Assembly: GCA_902482035.1 (NCBI GenBank)
Contig: CABSYW010000009.1
Coordinates: forward strand, 1-64,000
From: an uncultured Collinsella sp.
GTDB lineage: Bacteria > Actinomycetota > Coriobacteriia > Coriobacteriales > Coriobacteriaceae
Direction: 5' to 3'
Length of the DNA: 64,000 nt
Numbering within the stretch: position 1 is the first letter of the stretch; every line of letters begins with the position of its first letter. Shown here piece by piece: positions 17,498 to 25,180 of the stretch. Made by a program: the position numbers and the translations under genes. The notes beneath the pieces were generated by a model. It saw only the letters and a list, made by a program, of their open reading frames with translations, was not told the origin of the DNA and did no database searches.

Positions 17498-17512
17498 TGC
17501 ACACCGTGTGCA
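17498..17512. promoter_or_regulatory. Candidate operator of the TetR regulator
   Basis: Perfect palindrome TGCACACCGTGTGCA (7-bp arms), 52 bp upstream of the TetR start. A related half-site TTGCACAGTGCGA lies about 17 bp nearer the gene. Spacing and position fit TetR autoregulation; binding is inferred. Confidence 0.55.
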
Positions 17513-17537
17513 TCAACACGTAAAGGCAATATTTTGG

Positions 17538-17568
17538 ATGTGACAAAGGGACAGTCCCTTTGTCACAA
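17538..17568. repeat. REP-like palindrome, family C (copy 1)
   Basis: TGTGACAAAGGGAC and its complement around an AG/CT centre, one nearly perfect 30-bp palindrome. The core GGGACAGTCCC is shared with the copy at 18263 and, as GGAACAGTTCC, with the palindrome at 17942. Confidence 0.75.
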
Positions 17569-17598
17569 CCCACCTGGCTTTTGGAGCGGCATTACCGA

Positions 17599-17627
17599 TT
17601 GTCCAAAATGTCATTCGTGGGTAGAAT
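17599..17627 (+). promoter_or_regulatory. Candidate antisense promoter reading toward the 41-codon ORF
   Basis: TTGTCC, a 17-nt spacer and TAGAAT on the plus strand. A transcript starting near 17634 would run convergently through the 3' end of the minus-strand small ORF (17696-17821). No terminator for it is obvious except GCCCA/TGGGC at 17641-17663. Confidence 0.4.
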
Positions 17628-17695
17628 AATGTCGACGGAAGCCCAAGTTCTGCAAAGCTGGGCAGCGCCGTTGTTTGCATTAGGGGGTCAACGCC

Positions 17696-17821
17696 TTAGC
17701 GGCGGCGACCCCTTCTGTTGCGCTTCGAACGCTGCTTGAGTGCCTCGGAAAGGCCGACAAGCGCCGTGAAGAACGAGACCAAAGCGGTCAGAAGTCTCAC
17801 GAAATCAATCAAATCGGTCAT
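17696..17821 (-). CDS. 41-residue hydrophobic/basic peptide, candidate type I toxin
   Basis: ATG at 17821 to TAA at 17696. The peptide starts MTDLIDFVRLLTALVSFF, continues TALVGLSEALKQRSK and ends RNRRGRRR, that is, one membrane helix (about residues 4-26) followed by a strongly basic tail. The SD GGGAGGTGAT is excellent and 6 nt upstream. The SD can pair with CCCTCCATC just before it (17830-17847), so it may be sequestered. A TAGAAT-type -10 on the minus strand lies at 17886-17891. Size, topology, hidden SD and a convergent promoter resemble Fst/Ldr/holin-like type I toxins. It could also be a plain small membrane protein. Confidence 0.6.
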   Translation of the reverse strand: MTDLIDFVRLLTALVSFFTALVGLSEALKQRSKRNRRGRRR

Positions 17822-17941
17822 GGGCATCACCTCCCATCAGATGGAGGGCGTTGCCTGGCACATGGAACTGCCGCCAACAGTATCAATTCTATCAAAGCGC
17901 AGTTAGATATGCGAATGTTTGTTCGTATTTCAGAAGATCGG

Positions 17942-17986
17942 AGCTCGGGTACGGCGAAGGAACAGTTCCTTTGCCGTACCCGAGCT
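17942..17986. repeat. 45-bp palindrome with GGAACAGTTCC core
   Basis: Arms AGCTCGGGTACGGCGAAGGAAC and its complement (one mismatch in 22) around a single central A. The core resembles that of family C but the outer stem is unrelated. Confidence 0.75.
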
Positions 17987-17998
17987 TGTCGCCGAACT

Positions 17999-18221
17999 GC
18001 CACCTACATTTTTCGAGTTATTCGGCCACGCTGCTAGTTCTGTATAAATGCACCGCCGGGATTATCTGAGAGTTTTTGTCCTTATTTGAGCGCATACATG
18101 CCCATTTGCGCACTTACGACACCGAATCAAACACCATTAGAGGTATGAATGTTCCCGAGAGGGCATCTTTAGCCATTTAACGACCTCCGACAGGCCGAAT
18201 AACTCGAAATTTGTTGGTGGC
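17999..18221. repeat. Possible MITE with 29-bp terminal inverted repeats
   Basis: The left arm 17999-18027 and right arm 18193-18221 are inverted copies (26 of 29 match; the shared inner part is TTTCGAGTTATTCGGCC). They bound 165 bp of AT-richer DNA without a long ORF. No target-site duplication is evident. It may be a non-autonomous element or simply a long hairpin. Confidence 0.45.
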
Positions 18222-18262
18222 GAAAGCGAGACAGTCCTATACGCCAAAAGCCGGCATCTCCC

Positions 18263-18293
18263 ATGTGACAGAGGGGCTGTCCCTTTGTCACAT
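18263..18293. repeat. REP-like palindrome, family C (copy 2)
   Basis: ATGTGACA...TGTCACAT arms with a core of GAGGGGCTGTCCCTTTG, directly abutting the stop codon of the HAD gene. It may help terminate that transcript, although no U-tract follows. Confidence 0.7.
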
Positions 18294-19150
18294 TATTCGA
18301 TGACGGTGCGGGAGTTTTGCTTGCGCATGGTGGCGAGCATGTGTTTGGGGACGGCGTGGACCATGCAGCTGCCGATGGTCGCGCTCGCGGCGGCCTTGGC
18401 TGCATCGCTACCGTTCTTGGTCGCGTAGCTGTGACGAAAACGATTGAGCATGGCGATATCGTTGCCGCCGTCGCCGTAGACCGCGACCTCATCCTCGGCA
18501 ATACCGTAGTAGCCCGCCAGCCAGGCCACGCTCTCGCCCTTGTTGCACGCCACGTCCGTGATCTCGAACATCACCGGATCGAACGGCGCGTTGACCACGC
18601 GGTCCGATCGCTCGGCCAAATATGCTTTAAGGTCACGCTCCAGCTCGGGCGAGGTCACGCGGCAGTTGATCTTGCACACATCGTGGCGCAGGATGTCACC
18701 GATCGACTGGTCGAAATATTGCTCCTCGTGATACCCGCCACGTGCACGCATGCCACGCATCACGATACGCTTGATAGGGCTGTCCTTTTTAAAGCCCGCC
18801 TGATGCATCTCGAACGAGCCGCTCGAGAACATGCCATCGGGCGTGGAGCAATCAAAGCAAATGTCCGGAAACTCCTTGAGCAGTTCCTCGGTGATCTGCG
18901 GGTCAATGGTCCAGGTTTTGAGCACCTCGCCATGACTGTCGCGCACGATGGATCCATTGGAGCAGCAGGCGTCAAGCGCCAGGCCCGTAAAGCCATGCTC
19001 GCCGATCGGCAACGTCGAGCGTCCGGTCGCGGGAACCACATGCAGGCCAGCCTCGGTCAGCTCGCGAATGGCACGGCGGATGGTCCCATCCGCCTCGTGC
19101 AGGGCGTTCAGCAGCGTTCCGTCTAAGTCACTCGCAAACATCTTGATCAT
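18293..19150 (-). CDS. Cof-type HAD-IIB sugar/flavin phosphatase
   Basis: 285 residues. Motif I DLDGTLL (nucleophile Asp8, acid Asp10), motif II ATGRS, motif III Lys in CNKGE and motif IV YGDGGNDIAML are all present. The large C2b cap between them is typical of Cof/YidA-type phosphatases that act on small phosphorylated metabolites. ATG 19150 was chosen because AGGAGAGG lies 7 nt upstream. That SD is inside the 3' arm of a perfect 21-bp hairpin (19151-19204). Substrate cannot be told. Confidence 0.93.
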   Translation of the reverse strand: MIKMFASDLDGTLLNALHEADGTIRRAIRELTEAGLHVVPATGRSTLPIGEHGFTGLALDACCSNGSIVRDSHGEVLKTWTIDPQITEELLKEFPDICFDCSTPDGMFSSGSFEMHQAGFKKDSPIKRIVMRGMRARGGYHEEQYFDQSIGDILRHDVCKINCRVTSPELERDLKAYLAERSDRVVNAPFDPVMFEITDVACNKGESVAWLAGYYGIAEDEVAVYGDGGNDIAMLNRFRHSYATKNGSDAAKAAASATIGSCMVHAVPKHMLATMRKQNSRTVIE

Positions 19151-19204
19151 GGGCGTGCCTCTCCTTCGTCTGCACAATATTGTAGACGAAGGAGAGGCAC
19201 GCCC
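19151..19204. promoter_or_regulatory. Perfect 21-bp hairpin covering the Shine-Dalgarno of the HAD gene
   Basis: GGGCGTGCCTCTCCTTCGTC(T) at 19151-19171 is exactly complementary to 19184-19204 across a 12-nt loop that is itself a short palindrome (ACAATATTGT). On the minus strand the 3' arm contains AGGAGAGG and ends at the start codon. It could block translation or act as the terminator/processing site of the MFS transcript. Confidence 0.7.
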
Positions 19205-19265
19205 AGACAATGGCGTCCCTGCGCGGCGGGACAATGCTTCCGCAAATCCACGGTGCCCCAGCGCG

Positions 19266-20528
19266 TTAAGGCAATCGCCACAAGCGACTTTTCAGCCGAT
19301 AAAACAGCGCCGTCGTCAACGTTAGCACCGCCAACATGCTTGCGAATACAATCGCCGGTGTCCATCGATCATATGCGAGCCCGTAAACCAATTGGCCAAT
19401 AGGCGTTGCACAGGAAAGCGTCATATAAACGAGTGCCAGCACTTTTCCGCAGAATTCCTTTGGCGCTGACCGCTGAACAAATGAAACGATTTCGACCGAT
19501 GTAATGCTTGCCCACGCCATGACCCATGCCGAGCCGGCCGCAAGCGCGGCAAACGCTAATTCATCAGGACCGCTCAGTAGCGTGACAATAATCGGCACGA
19601 CTCCAAAACAGATCATCGCAACATATCGACATATGCCCTTGAAGGAAAAACGATGCGGCCAAATACCGACCAAACCACTGCCGACAAGACCACCTAAGCC
19701 CATAGCCACCTCAATAATCCCAACGAAGGATGACTGCATTCCGAGATGCTTTGCAACAATAACGGGAGCACCAATCGTTAACCCAACTAACGCAAGGTTC
19801 AAAATAGCCGCAATCAAAAACACAACGAGCAATGATGAGTTTTGAGACAGGTACCGAATCAACTCCCGAAAATCGTTTCGGCGTGTCGTACGAGTCGCGC
19901 CGTCTCCCATCGTTTCAGATGAGGCATTTTGCTTGAGTGCGCCCCCGAACAGCAGGGCTGAAATCGTAAACGTCAACGCCGCGGTTTCGCATAGAGTATC
20001 GATACCAAAGCACCCATAGACTGCCGTCCCGACTACAGGCCCCAAGATATTGCTCATCATGATTATCTGCGAGACCAACGCTGTGGCACGCTCAACTTTT
20101 TCTTGGCCCATCATGTGCACCGTCTCAATTTGAAGCATCGGTTTCAGCAGCGATTGGATGCCATATTGGACGCAAAGCATTGCTGCCACGACAACGGCAA
20201 GAGGCAGCGAACGCTTCATAGGGATAAACAACAGCGATGCAGCCATCAGAACAATGCCGAGCATCACAAGAACCCCGCGATGTCTCCCACGATCCGCCAA
20301 GATTCCGCCAGCCGGAGTCGCAAGCACGCCCGGCACGAACGCTATCGCCGCAACGGCACCATATAACGTTGACGAGCCGCTGCAATCGAACAAGTAGAGC
20401 GGACACGCAAAGCACAGTGCCGACAGCATCGAATACGCACACAGCTGTGCAACAAGAAGACCAAATAGCCTGATAGATCGCACTGTTTTTGGCGCCAATG
20501 AAACGCTAATTCTTCGCATCCCAGCCAT
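19266..20528 (-). CDS. MFS transporter, likely efflux pump
   Basis: 420 residues with twelve hydrophobic segments. The loop between helices 2 and 3 has GGILADRGRHRGVLV, the MFS motif A equivalent, and PATPIGQ-like sequence appears in the last third. It resembles drug-efflux MFS proteins of the 12-helix type. It sits 100 bp downstream of a TetR gene and directly behind a perfect 11-bp-arm operator, so TetR-controlled efflux is the most economical reading. Substrate unknown. ATG 20528 has only a weak SD; ATG 20519 is an alternative. Confidence 0.88.
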   Translation of the reverse strand: MAGMRRISVSLAPKTVRSIRLFGLLVAQLCAYSMLSALCFACPLYLFDCSGSSTLYGAVAAIAFVPGVLATPAGGILADRGRHRGVLVMLGIVLMAASLLFIPMKRSLPLAVVVAAMLCVQYGIQSLLKPMLQIETVHMMGQEKVERATALVSQIIMMSNILGPVVGTAVYGCFGIDTLCETAALTFTISALLFGGALKQNASSETMGDGATRTTRRNDFRELIRYLSQNSSLLVVFLIAAILNLALVGLTIGAPVIVAKHLGMQSSFVGIIEVAMGLGGLVGSGLVGIWPHRFSFKGICRYVAMICFGVVPIIVTLLSGPDELAFAALAAGSAWVMAWASITSVEIVSFVQRSAPKEFCGKVLALVYMTLSCATPIGQLVYGLAYDRWTPAIVFASMLAVLTLTTALFYRLKSRLWRLP

Positions 20529-20540
20529 AAGCCTGCCCCC

Positions 20541-20565
20541 AAATACATACTGTCAGTATGTATTT
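20541..20565. promoter_or_regulatory. TetR-type operator in front of the MFS gene
   Basis: AAATACATACT and AGTATGTATTT are perfect 11-bp inverted arms around GTC, 13 bp upstream of the MFS start. A degenerate second site, ATACCGTTGGTAT, lies at about 20611-20623, just past the end of the TetR gene. This form (ATACATACnnn...GTATGTAT) is common for TetR-family operators. Confidence 0.75.
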
Positions 20566-20629
20566 AATGACTTGAAAAGGGCAGCCGTGGCTACCCTCAC
20601 AAATCAATTACATACCGTTGGTATCTATA

Positions 20630-21292
20630 TTACCACCCGGCACGGTTCCATACGTCCCAAATCTGGGCCGTTGTCTGGAGCACTTCATTACCCAAATCGA
20701 GCCCCACCGCTGCCGCCATCTGTGCCAAACATTGTGCGCGAGCGAGCATTCGCTCCTTGGGCTCGAGCGGACGGAACAATGGCAGCAGCCAAAGATTCGC
20801 TAACAACGATACGGCCTCCGCTGCTTCGCGCGGGCATTCGCACGCAATGGAGCCGTCGGCGATGCCTTCCTCGATCACTGGCAAGAGATAGCCATCCGCC
20901 GACTCGTCAAACGAGCCCTGGTACTGCATCGCCAGTAGACGCGAGCTTTTTACCGGATCTGCCGCAGGATGCATGCGTGCCCATAGCTCAATTTGCGGAA
21001 CGACAGACTCGGGCGCGTACAGTCGCTTGAGCTTTTGGGCTCCGGTCATATTGCCGATAGCAAGCGTTGAGCGGCGGCGCTCAACAATCGGAGCCATTGC
21101 CCGATCAAATGCGGCGTTGAAAATCTCTTCTTTACTCTTAAAGTGATGATAGACAGCGCCCTTGGTCATGCCATCGAGGCGGTCGACGATATCTTGAATG
21201 CTCGTCCCCTCATAACCCTGTGCGCAGAATAGCTCCAGCGCCGCGTCGAGAATCTTCGCGACCGTCTCCTCGGGATATTTATTACGCCCCAT
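20630..21292 (-). CDS. TetR/AcrR-family regulator of the MFS pump
   Basis: 220 residues. HTH: NKYPEETVAKILDAALELF... GYEGTSIQDIVDRL ...TKGAVYHHFKSKEEIF is a textbook TetR domain. The C-terminal ligand domain is not assigned to a subfamily. ATG 21292 begins the conserved part; the frame is open to 21328. It is transcribed in the same direction as the MFS gene it probably controls. A 12-bp inverted repeat (CCATCCGCAACG / CGTTGCGGATGG) flanks its start region (21300-21354). Confidence 0.9.
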   Translation of the reverse strand: MGRNKYPEETVAKILDAALELFCAQGYEGTSIQDIVDRLDGMTKGAVYHHFKSKEEIFNAAFDRAMAPIVERRRSTLAIGNMTGAQKLKRLYAPESVVPQIELWARMHPAADPVKSSRLLAMQYQGSFDESADGYLLPVIEEGIADGSIACECPREAAEAVSLLANLWLLPLFRPLEPKERMLARAQCLAQMAAAVGLDLGNEVLQTTAQIWDVWNRAGW

Positions 21293-21366
21293 AATCTGTC
21301 CATCCGCAACGCAAGTCTTGTGCCTCATTGCAGTATTTTAACGTTGCGGATGGCAGGCGGTCGATG

Positions 21367-21705
21367 CTACACCGCGGCGGGGCCGTGTTCGCCGGTGCGG
21401 ATGCGGATAACTTCCTCGACCGGCTCGACCCAGATCTTGCCGTCTCCAACGGCACCGGTGCGAGCAGCATTGCAGATAATCTCGACAATTCCGTCGACAT
21501 GCTCATCGGCGCAAATGAGCGTGAACTGCACCTTAGGGATCGTGTTGACAAGCAACTCGTTGCCGCGCACGTATTCCTTCCAGCCATGCTGCGCGCCGCA
21601 GCCCTGCACTTGGTTGATGGTCATACCACGAACATCAGCAGCAAACAGCGCATCTTTAAGAACCTCAAGCTTTTCGGCACGAACAATCGCCGTAATTTTC
21701 TTCAT
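21367..21705 (-). CDS. glnK: PII nitrogen regulatory protein without the uridylylation tyrosine
   Basis: 112 residues, full PII length. MKKITAIVRAEKLEVLKDAL, the T-loop and the C-terminal GDGKIWV.PVEEVIRIRTGE are all recognisable. In the T-loop the usual RGAEYMVDF is RGNELLVNT, so residue 51, the tyrosine modified by GlnD in proteobacteria, is Leu. Trimeric PII proteins sense ATP/ADP and 2-oxoglutarate and gate AmtB. It lies 212 bp downstream of amtB on the same strand, the standard amtB-glnK pairing. SD GAGAGGAA is good. Confidence 0.93.
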   Translation of the reverse strand: MKKITAIVRAEKLEVLKDALFAADVRGMTINQVQGCGAQHGWKEYVRGNELLVNTIPKVQFTLICADEHVDGIVEIICNAARTGAVGDGKIWVEPVEEVIRIRTGEHGPAAV

Positions 21706-21815
21706 AGTGAATTCCTCTCTTTAATAAAGAAATGAATTGCTCATTCATGTGGCACGGGTTTTCCAAATGCCGCAAACCAACCTCAGAGATCAAAAAGTTC
21801 AACTGACTGGTCTTA

Positions 21816-21918
21816 GCAGGTTTCCCAAGTGCCGCAGATTGCCGTGAAAGAGGAGCGAAGCGTACTTAAGTACGTGAGCGACGATTGAACGGCAAGGTGC
21901 GGTGCTTGGGGAAGCTGC
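21816..21918. repeat. Long imperfect hairpin between amtB and glnK
   Basis: Arms 21816-21845 and 21889-21918 match at about 23 of 30 positions (GCAGG.TTCCCAAG.. / ..CTTGGGGAAGCTGC). The loop contains the 14-bp palindrome CGTACTTAAGTACG at 21861-21874. It begins at the amtB stop. No U-tract follows, so it could reduce rather than stop transcription into glnK. Confidence 0.6.
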
Positions 21919-23195
21919 TAGTCGAGTCCGGAGAACGAGGGGTATGCGCTCTCGCCGTGTTGACTCGCGTCCAGGCCCAGCGCCTCGTCGGCCTCGTCCA
22001 CACGCAGGCTGCCGTGGAACAGCGCCTTGACCACCGCGGCGATCACCAAATCGAGCACCAGCACAATAGCGACCGTCACCACAATGCCCAAAATCTGCGA
22101 GATGAGCAACGACACGTCGCCCGTGTAGAGCAGGCCGCCCTTACCGGTCCACGAGAGCTCCGGCACGCAGAACAGGCCCGTGAGCACGCCGCCCAAGATG
22201 CCGCCAATGCCGTGGCAACCGAACGCGTCGAGCGCATCATCGTAGCCGAACTTGGTCTTAAGATGACTGATGGCCAAGTAGCAGACGGGCGACACGATCA
22301 GGCCCATAACCAGCGCTGCCCACGGCTCGACAAAGCCCGCGCCGGGCGTGACCACCACAAGGCCCGCAACCAAACCGGTGCTGGCACCCACCAGCATGGG
22401 GCGGCCGGTATGCACGCGTTCGACGGCAAGCCACGAGACCATGCCTGCCGCGCTGGCCGTCACGGTGTTGAGGATGGCGAGTGCCGCCACGGCATCGGCC
22501 TTAAACTCGCTGCCGCCGTTAAAGCCAAACCAGCCAAACCAAAGCAGGCCGGCGCCTAGCGCCACAAACGGCACGTTATGCGGACGATAGCTCACCATGC
22601 CAAAGCCTCGACGACGGCCGAGCATTAAGCAGAGAATCAGGCCCGTGAGACCGGACGAAATGTGCACCACGTCGCCGCCGGCAAAGTCGAGTGCGCCGAT
22701 AATGTCACCGATAAAGGAGCCATCGCCGCCCCAAACCATGTGGGCAAGCGGCGCATAGACCACAAGCAGCCAAATGCCCAGGAAGGCCGTCATGGCACCA
22801 AACTTAACGCGGCCGGCCAGGCTGCCCGTGACGATAGCAGCAGTGATCATGGCAAACGCCATCTGAAAGGCGATGTTGATGATCTGAGGGTAGACGACAC
22901 CGTCCGCAGCATTGCCCTCGGCCGCCTGCAGCACCTGGTTGAGTACCGGCAGGCACAGCAGCTGGTCAAGGCCTCCAATAAACGGGCTGGAACCGTCGCC
23001 GCCATAGGCCAGAGACCAGCCGGCAACAATCCACAGCACACCAACCAGGCCAATGGCGCCAAAGCACATAAGCATGGTGTTGATGACATTTTTGCGCCTG
23101 GACAGGCCGCCATAGAAAAACGCCAGACCCGGTGTCATTAAAAACACGAGCATGGTGCAGACGAGCATAAACGTTGTCGATCCCGTATCGTACAT
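21918..23195 (-). CDS. amtB: Ammonium transporter
   Basis: 425 residues, eleven membrane helices. Amt motifs are visible: FFYGGLSRRKNVINTMLMCF, DFAGGDVVHISSGLTGLILCLMLG with the pore His, GWFGFNGGSE and FGCHGIGGILGGVLTGLF with the second pore His. It takes up ammonium from the gut lumen and is gated by the downstream PII protein. ATG 23195 has AAGGGAGAG upstream; the 30-codon extension is not supported. The upstream region has near-tandem copies of ACGGCGTTGT (23270-23300) and GGAAACGG.GC.GC (23300-23330), possibly regulatory. Confidence 0.96.
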   Translation of the reverse strand: MYDTGSTTFMLVCTMLVFLMTPGLAFFYGGLSRRKNVINTMLMCFGAIGLVGVLWIVAGWSLAYGGDGSSPFIGGLDQLLCLPVLNQVLQAAEGNAADGVVYPQIINIAFQMAFAMITAAIVTGSLAGRVKFGAMTAFLGIWLLVVYAPLAHMVWGGDGSFIGDIIGALDFAGGDVVHISSGLTGLILCLMLGRRRGFGMVSYRPHNVPFVALGAGLLWFGWFGFNGGSEFKADAVAALAILNTVTASAAGMVSWLAVERVHTGRPMLVGASTGLVAGLVVVTPGAGFVEPWAALVMGLIVSPVCYLAISHLKTKFGYDDALDAFGCHGIGGILGGVLTGLFCVPELSWTGKGGLLYTGDVSLLISQILGIVVTVAIVLVLDLVIAAVVKALFHGSLRVDEADEALGLDASQHGESAYPSFSGLD

Positions 23196-23393
23196 TCGCT
23201 CTCCCTTGGTCGCATGAACGTTGTCGGCGCCCATAATGCGGCCGAGGGGCAACTGGTGTAGACCAGATACGGCGTTGTTAAACACGGCGTTGTCGAATGG
23301 AAACGGTGCCGCAATCTTGGAAACGGCGCGGCAACGGACGCGAAACGAACGGGAAATACGCGAGCAAGGAAGCCGTGAGCGCGCCCGTCCCGG

Positions 23394-24413
23394 CTAGCGG
23401 CGGAACAGCTCGCGGGCTCGGTCGCGGAGGTCGGTAGCTCGGATGACGCCCTCGTAGCGGTTGATGCGCAAGCGCGGGAAGGCATTGAAGAAGCGCAGGT
23501 CGCGTCGGCTGAGCGACACGCTTGGCACCGGACGGCTCATGCGCTTGCCGGCAAGGCGACGACTGAGCGACGGACGCGGCATGTTCGGCGCGGCATCGGC
23601 CACGCGGCGGGCGGCAAGCGCCAGGCCGCGAGCACCATCCGCGATAAACGTCGGCACCGAAGCCTTCTCGCGCAGAGCATCGAGCGCGGCGTCACCCAGC
23701 TCGGCCAGCCACGCGTTAACGGCACGGCTACGGATATGCGTCTGTGCCACCGAGTCAATCGTCGATTCGGGAATGCGCTCGAGCATTGAGTCGGACGCGT
23801 CGGCAAGCGACTCGTTGATGCGGTCGGCAAGGTCGGCCCGGACGCGCTCCAGCTGATCAGACAGACGCCGCCAGCTCGCCAACGAGCACACCGCGTCGAC
23901 CATCATCGCGACCGCGACGATAAAGGCGGACAGTCGCACAATCAGCACCGGCAGATGGCCAAGCAGCCCCAGCAATGCCGGCTCCACTAAACGGCAAATA
24001 CACAACGCACCCAAGCCAAACGCGCAGGCCCAGTACAGGCAGATGCGTCCGTGCAGGTTAAACGGCAGGTGCGAGTAATCCCAAAAGCGAGCGCCCGTTG
24101 TTTTTTCCAACAGCACGCCCACGCTGTACTCAATCACGCTGCATACGAGCGCTGCAGCGACAAACTGGCTCGAGGCATCCGGAATCCCGCGCAACAGCAG
24201 CCAGCAGGCAATGCCGCCCACACCATAGATGGGACAACACGGCCCCAGCAAAAAGCCACTGTTGGCAAATCGTCCGTGATTGAGCATGGCGCATACTGTC
24301 GACTCCCATGCCCAACCGCAAAACCCGTAAAAGGCAAACGAGAGCACCAGTGCCGAGAGTGGGCAGGCGGCAAGCGTCGCGCCGTCAAATGCCATGTCGA
24401 TCGCGGTCCCCAC
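23394..24413 (-). CDS. CmpB/PF06541-type membrane protein (putative ABC-transporter type IV)
   Basis: 339 residues. The first ~180 are five or six membrane helices with the family motifs FYGFCGWAWEST, GFLLGPCCPIYGVGG and ARFWDYSHLPFNLHGRICLYW. The rest is a soluble Arg/Ala-rich tail. The family name is historical and transport has not been shown. The start is GTG 24413 with AGGAGAGGG 6 nt upstream, inside the end of the HD gene; ATG 24395 is the alternative. It is the second gene of an operon with the HD protein. Confidence 0.85.
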   Translation of the reverse strand: MGTAIDMAFDGATLAACPLSALVLSFAFYGFCGWAWESTVCAMLNHGRFANSGFLLGPCCPIYGVGGIACWLLLRGIPDASSQFVAAALVCSVIEYSVGVLLEKTTGARFWDYSHLPFNLHGRICLYWACAFGLGALCICRLVEPALLGLLGHLPVLIVRLSAFIVAVAMMVDAVCSLASWRRLSDQLERVRADLADRINESLADASDSMLERIPESTIDSVAQTHIRSRAVNAWLAELGDAALDALREKASVPTFIADGARGLALAARRVADAAPNMPRPSLSRRLAGKRMSRPVPSVSLSRRDLRFFNAFPRLRINRYEGVIRATDLRDRARELFRR

Positions 24414-24416
24414 CGT

Positions 24417-24953
24417 CTACCCTCTCCTCTTCTCGCTCGATTCTTTACTCACGCTATCGTCCGTCTCGTCCATGCGCGGCAGGCGGCCGGCGACCGTCTC
24501 ACGCAGCGCGCACCATTTGTCTGCCAGGCATACAATCCAAGCCTCGCGACACGTCGGCGGCACGGGCACCAGCGGAAACATATGCCGCACGATGATATTC
24601 CGCTCGCGCAACGTCAGCTCAAAATCTTCCTCGGCACGCGCCAGGGCAAAAAACGGATGCCGAAATCCGTGCAGGCGATGGCTCGGATCTGGATCGTGCC
24701 AGTCATAGAGAAAGTAATCGTGTAACAAGGCTCCGCGCAGCAGCGAGGCACGGTCGATCGAAATGCCAGCACGGCCCAAGTGCTCGGCAAAGGACAGACT
24801 TGCCCGTGCCACCGAGGTCACATGTGCATAGACCGTCACGTCGCCATGCTGGATAAACTCGCGCGTCAGGTCCAAGCGGCCTGCCTGGGCGAGCTGGCGG
24901 GCGGCATCGTCGACCTCGTGCGCGATTTTCTCGGCACGAACGGCATCGGACAT
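24417..24953 (-). CDS. HD-domain phosphohydrolase-like protein
   Basis: 178 residues. The HD-fold core is visible in the order expected: H near residue 28-33, LLRGALLHDYFLYDWHD (metal-binding HD pair) and GFRHPFFALARAEEDFELTLRERNIIVRHMFPL. Such small HD proteins in Firmicutes/Actinobacteria often sit next to CmpB-type membrane proteins, as here. The substrate is unknown. ATG 24953 has GGAAGGAGG upstream. Its stop precedes the GTG of the next gene by a few bases, indicating coupled translation. Confidence 0.85.
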   Translation of the reverse strand: MSDAVRAEKIAHEVDDAARQLAQAGRLDLTREFIQHGDVTVYAHVTSVARASLSFAEHLGRAGISIDRASLLRGALLHDYFLYDWHDPDPSHRLHGFRHPFFALARAEEDFELTLRERNIIVRHMFPLVPVPPTCREAWIVCLADKWCALRETVAGRLPRMDETDDSVSKESSEKRRG

Positions 24954-25180
24954 GCTGCCTCCTTCCAGCGGCTCACGGCGGCAAGCCACGGCCTGCACGT
25001 ATTGAAAAAATCATCATCGAATCTATCAGTATGGCATCGGACAAAACGTTTTGCCCCACCAGTTGTCGAATTACCGCGCCGCCGTCACATATCAAACGCC
25101 AAAATGTGCGAGACTGTCTTGTGCAATTGTGTCGGCCGAGGGAGCGCCGGCGCTCGATTCGCATGGAGTAACCCACAACG

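Larger units (their letters stand above)
17822..18292. other. Intergenic island with palindromes and inverted repeats
   Basis: 470 bp without a convincing gene apart from the leader of the 41-codon ORF. It holds a 45-bp palindrome (17942-17986), a 223-bp segment bounded by 29-bp inverted repeats (17999-18221) and a family C palindrome (18263-18293). GC content is visibly lower than in the flanking genes. Confidence 0.6.
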
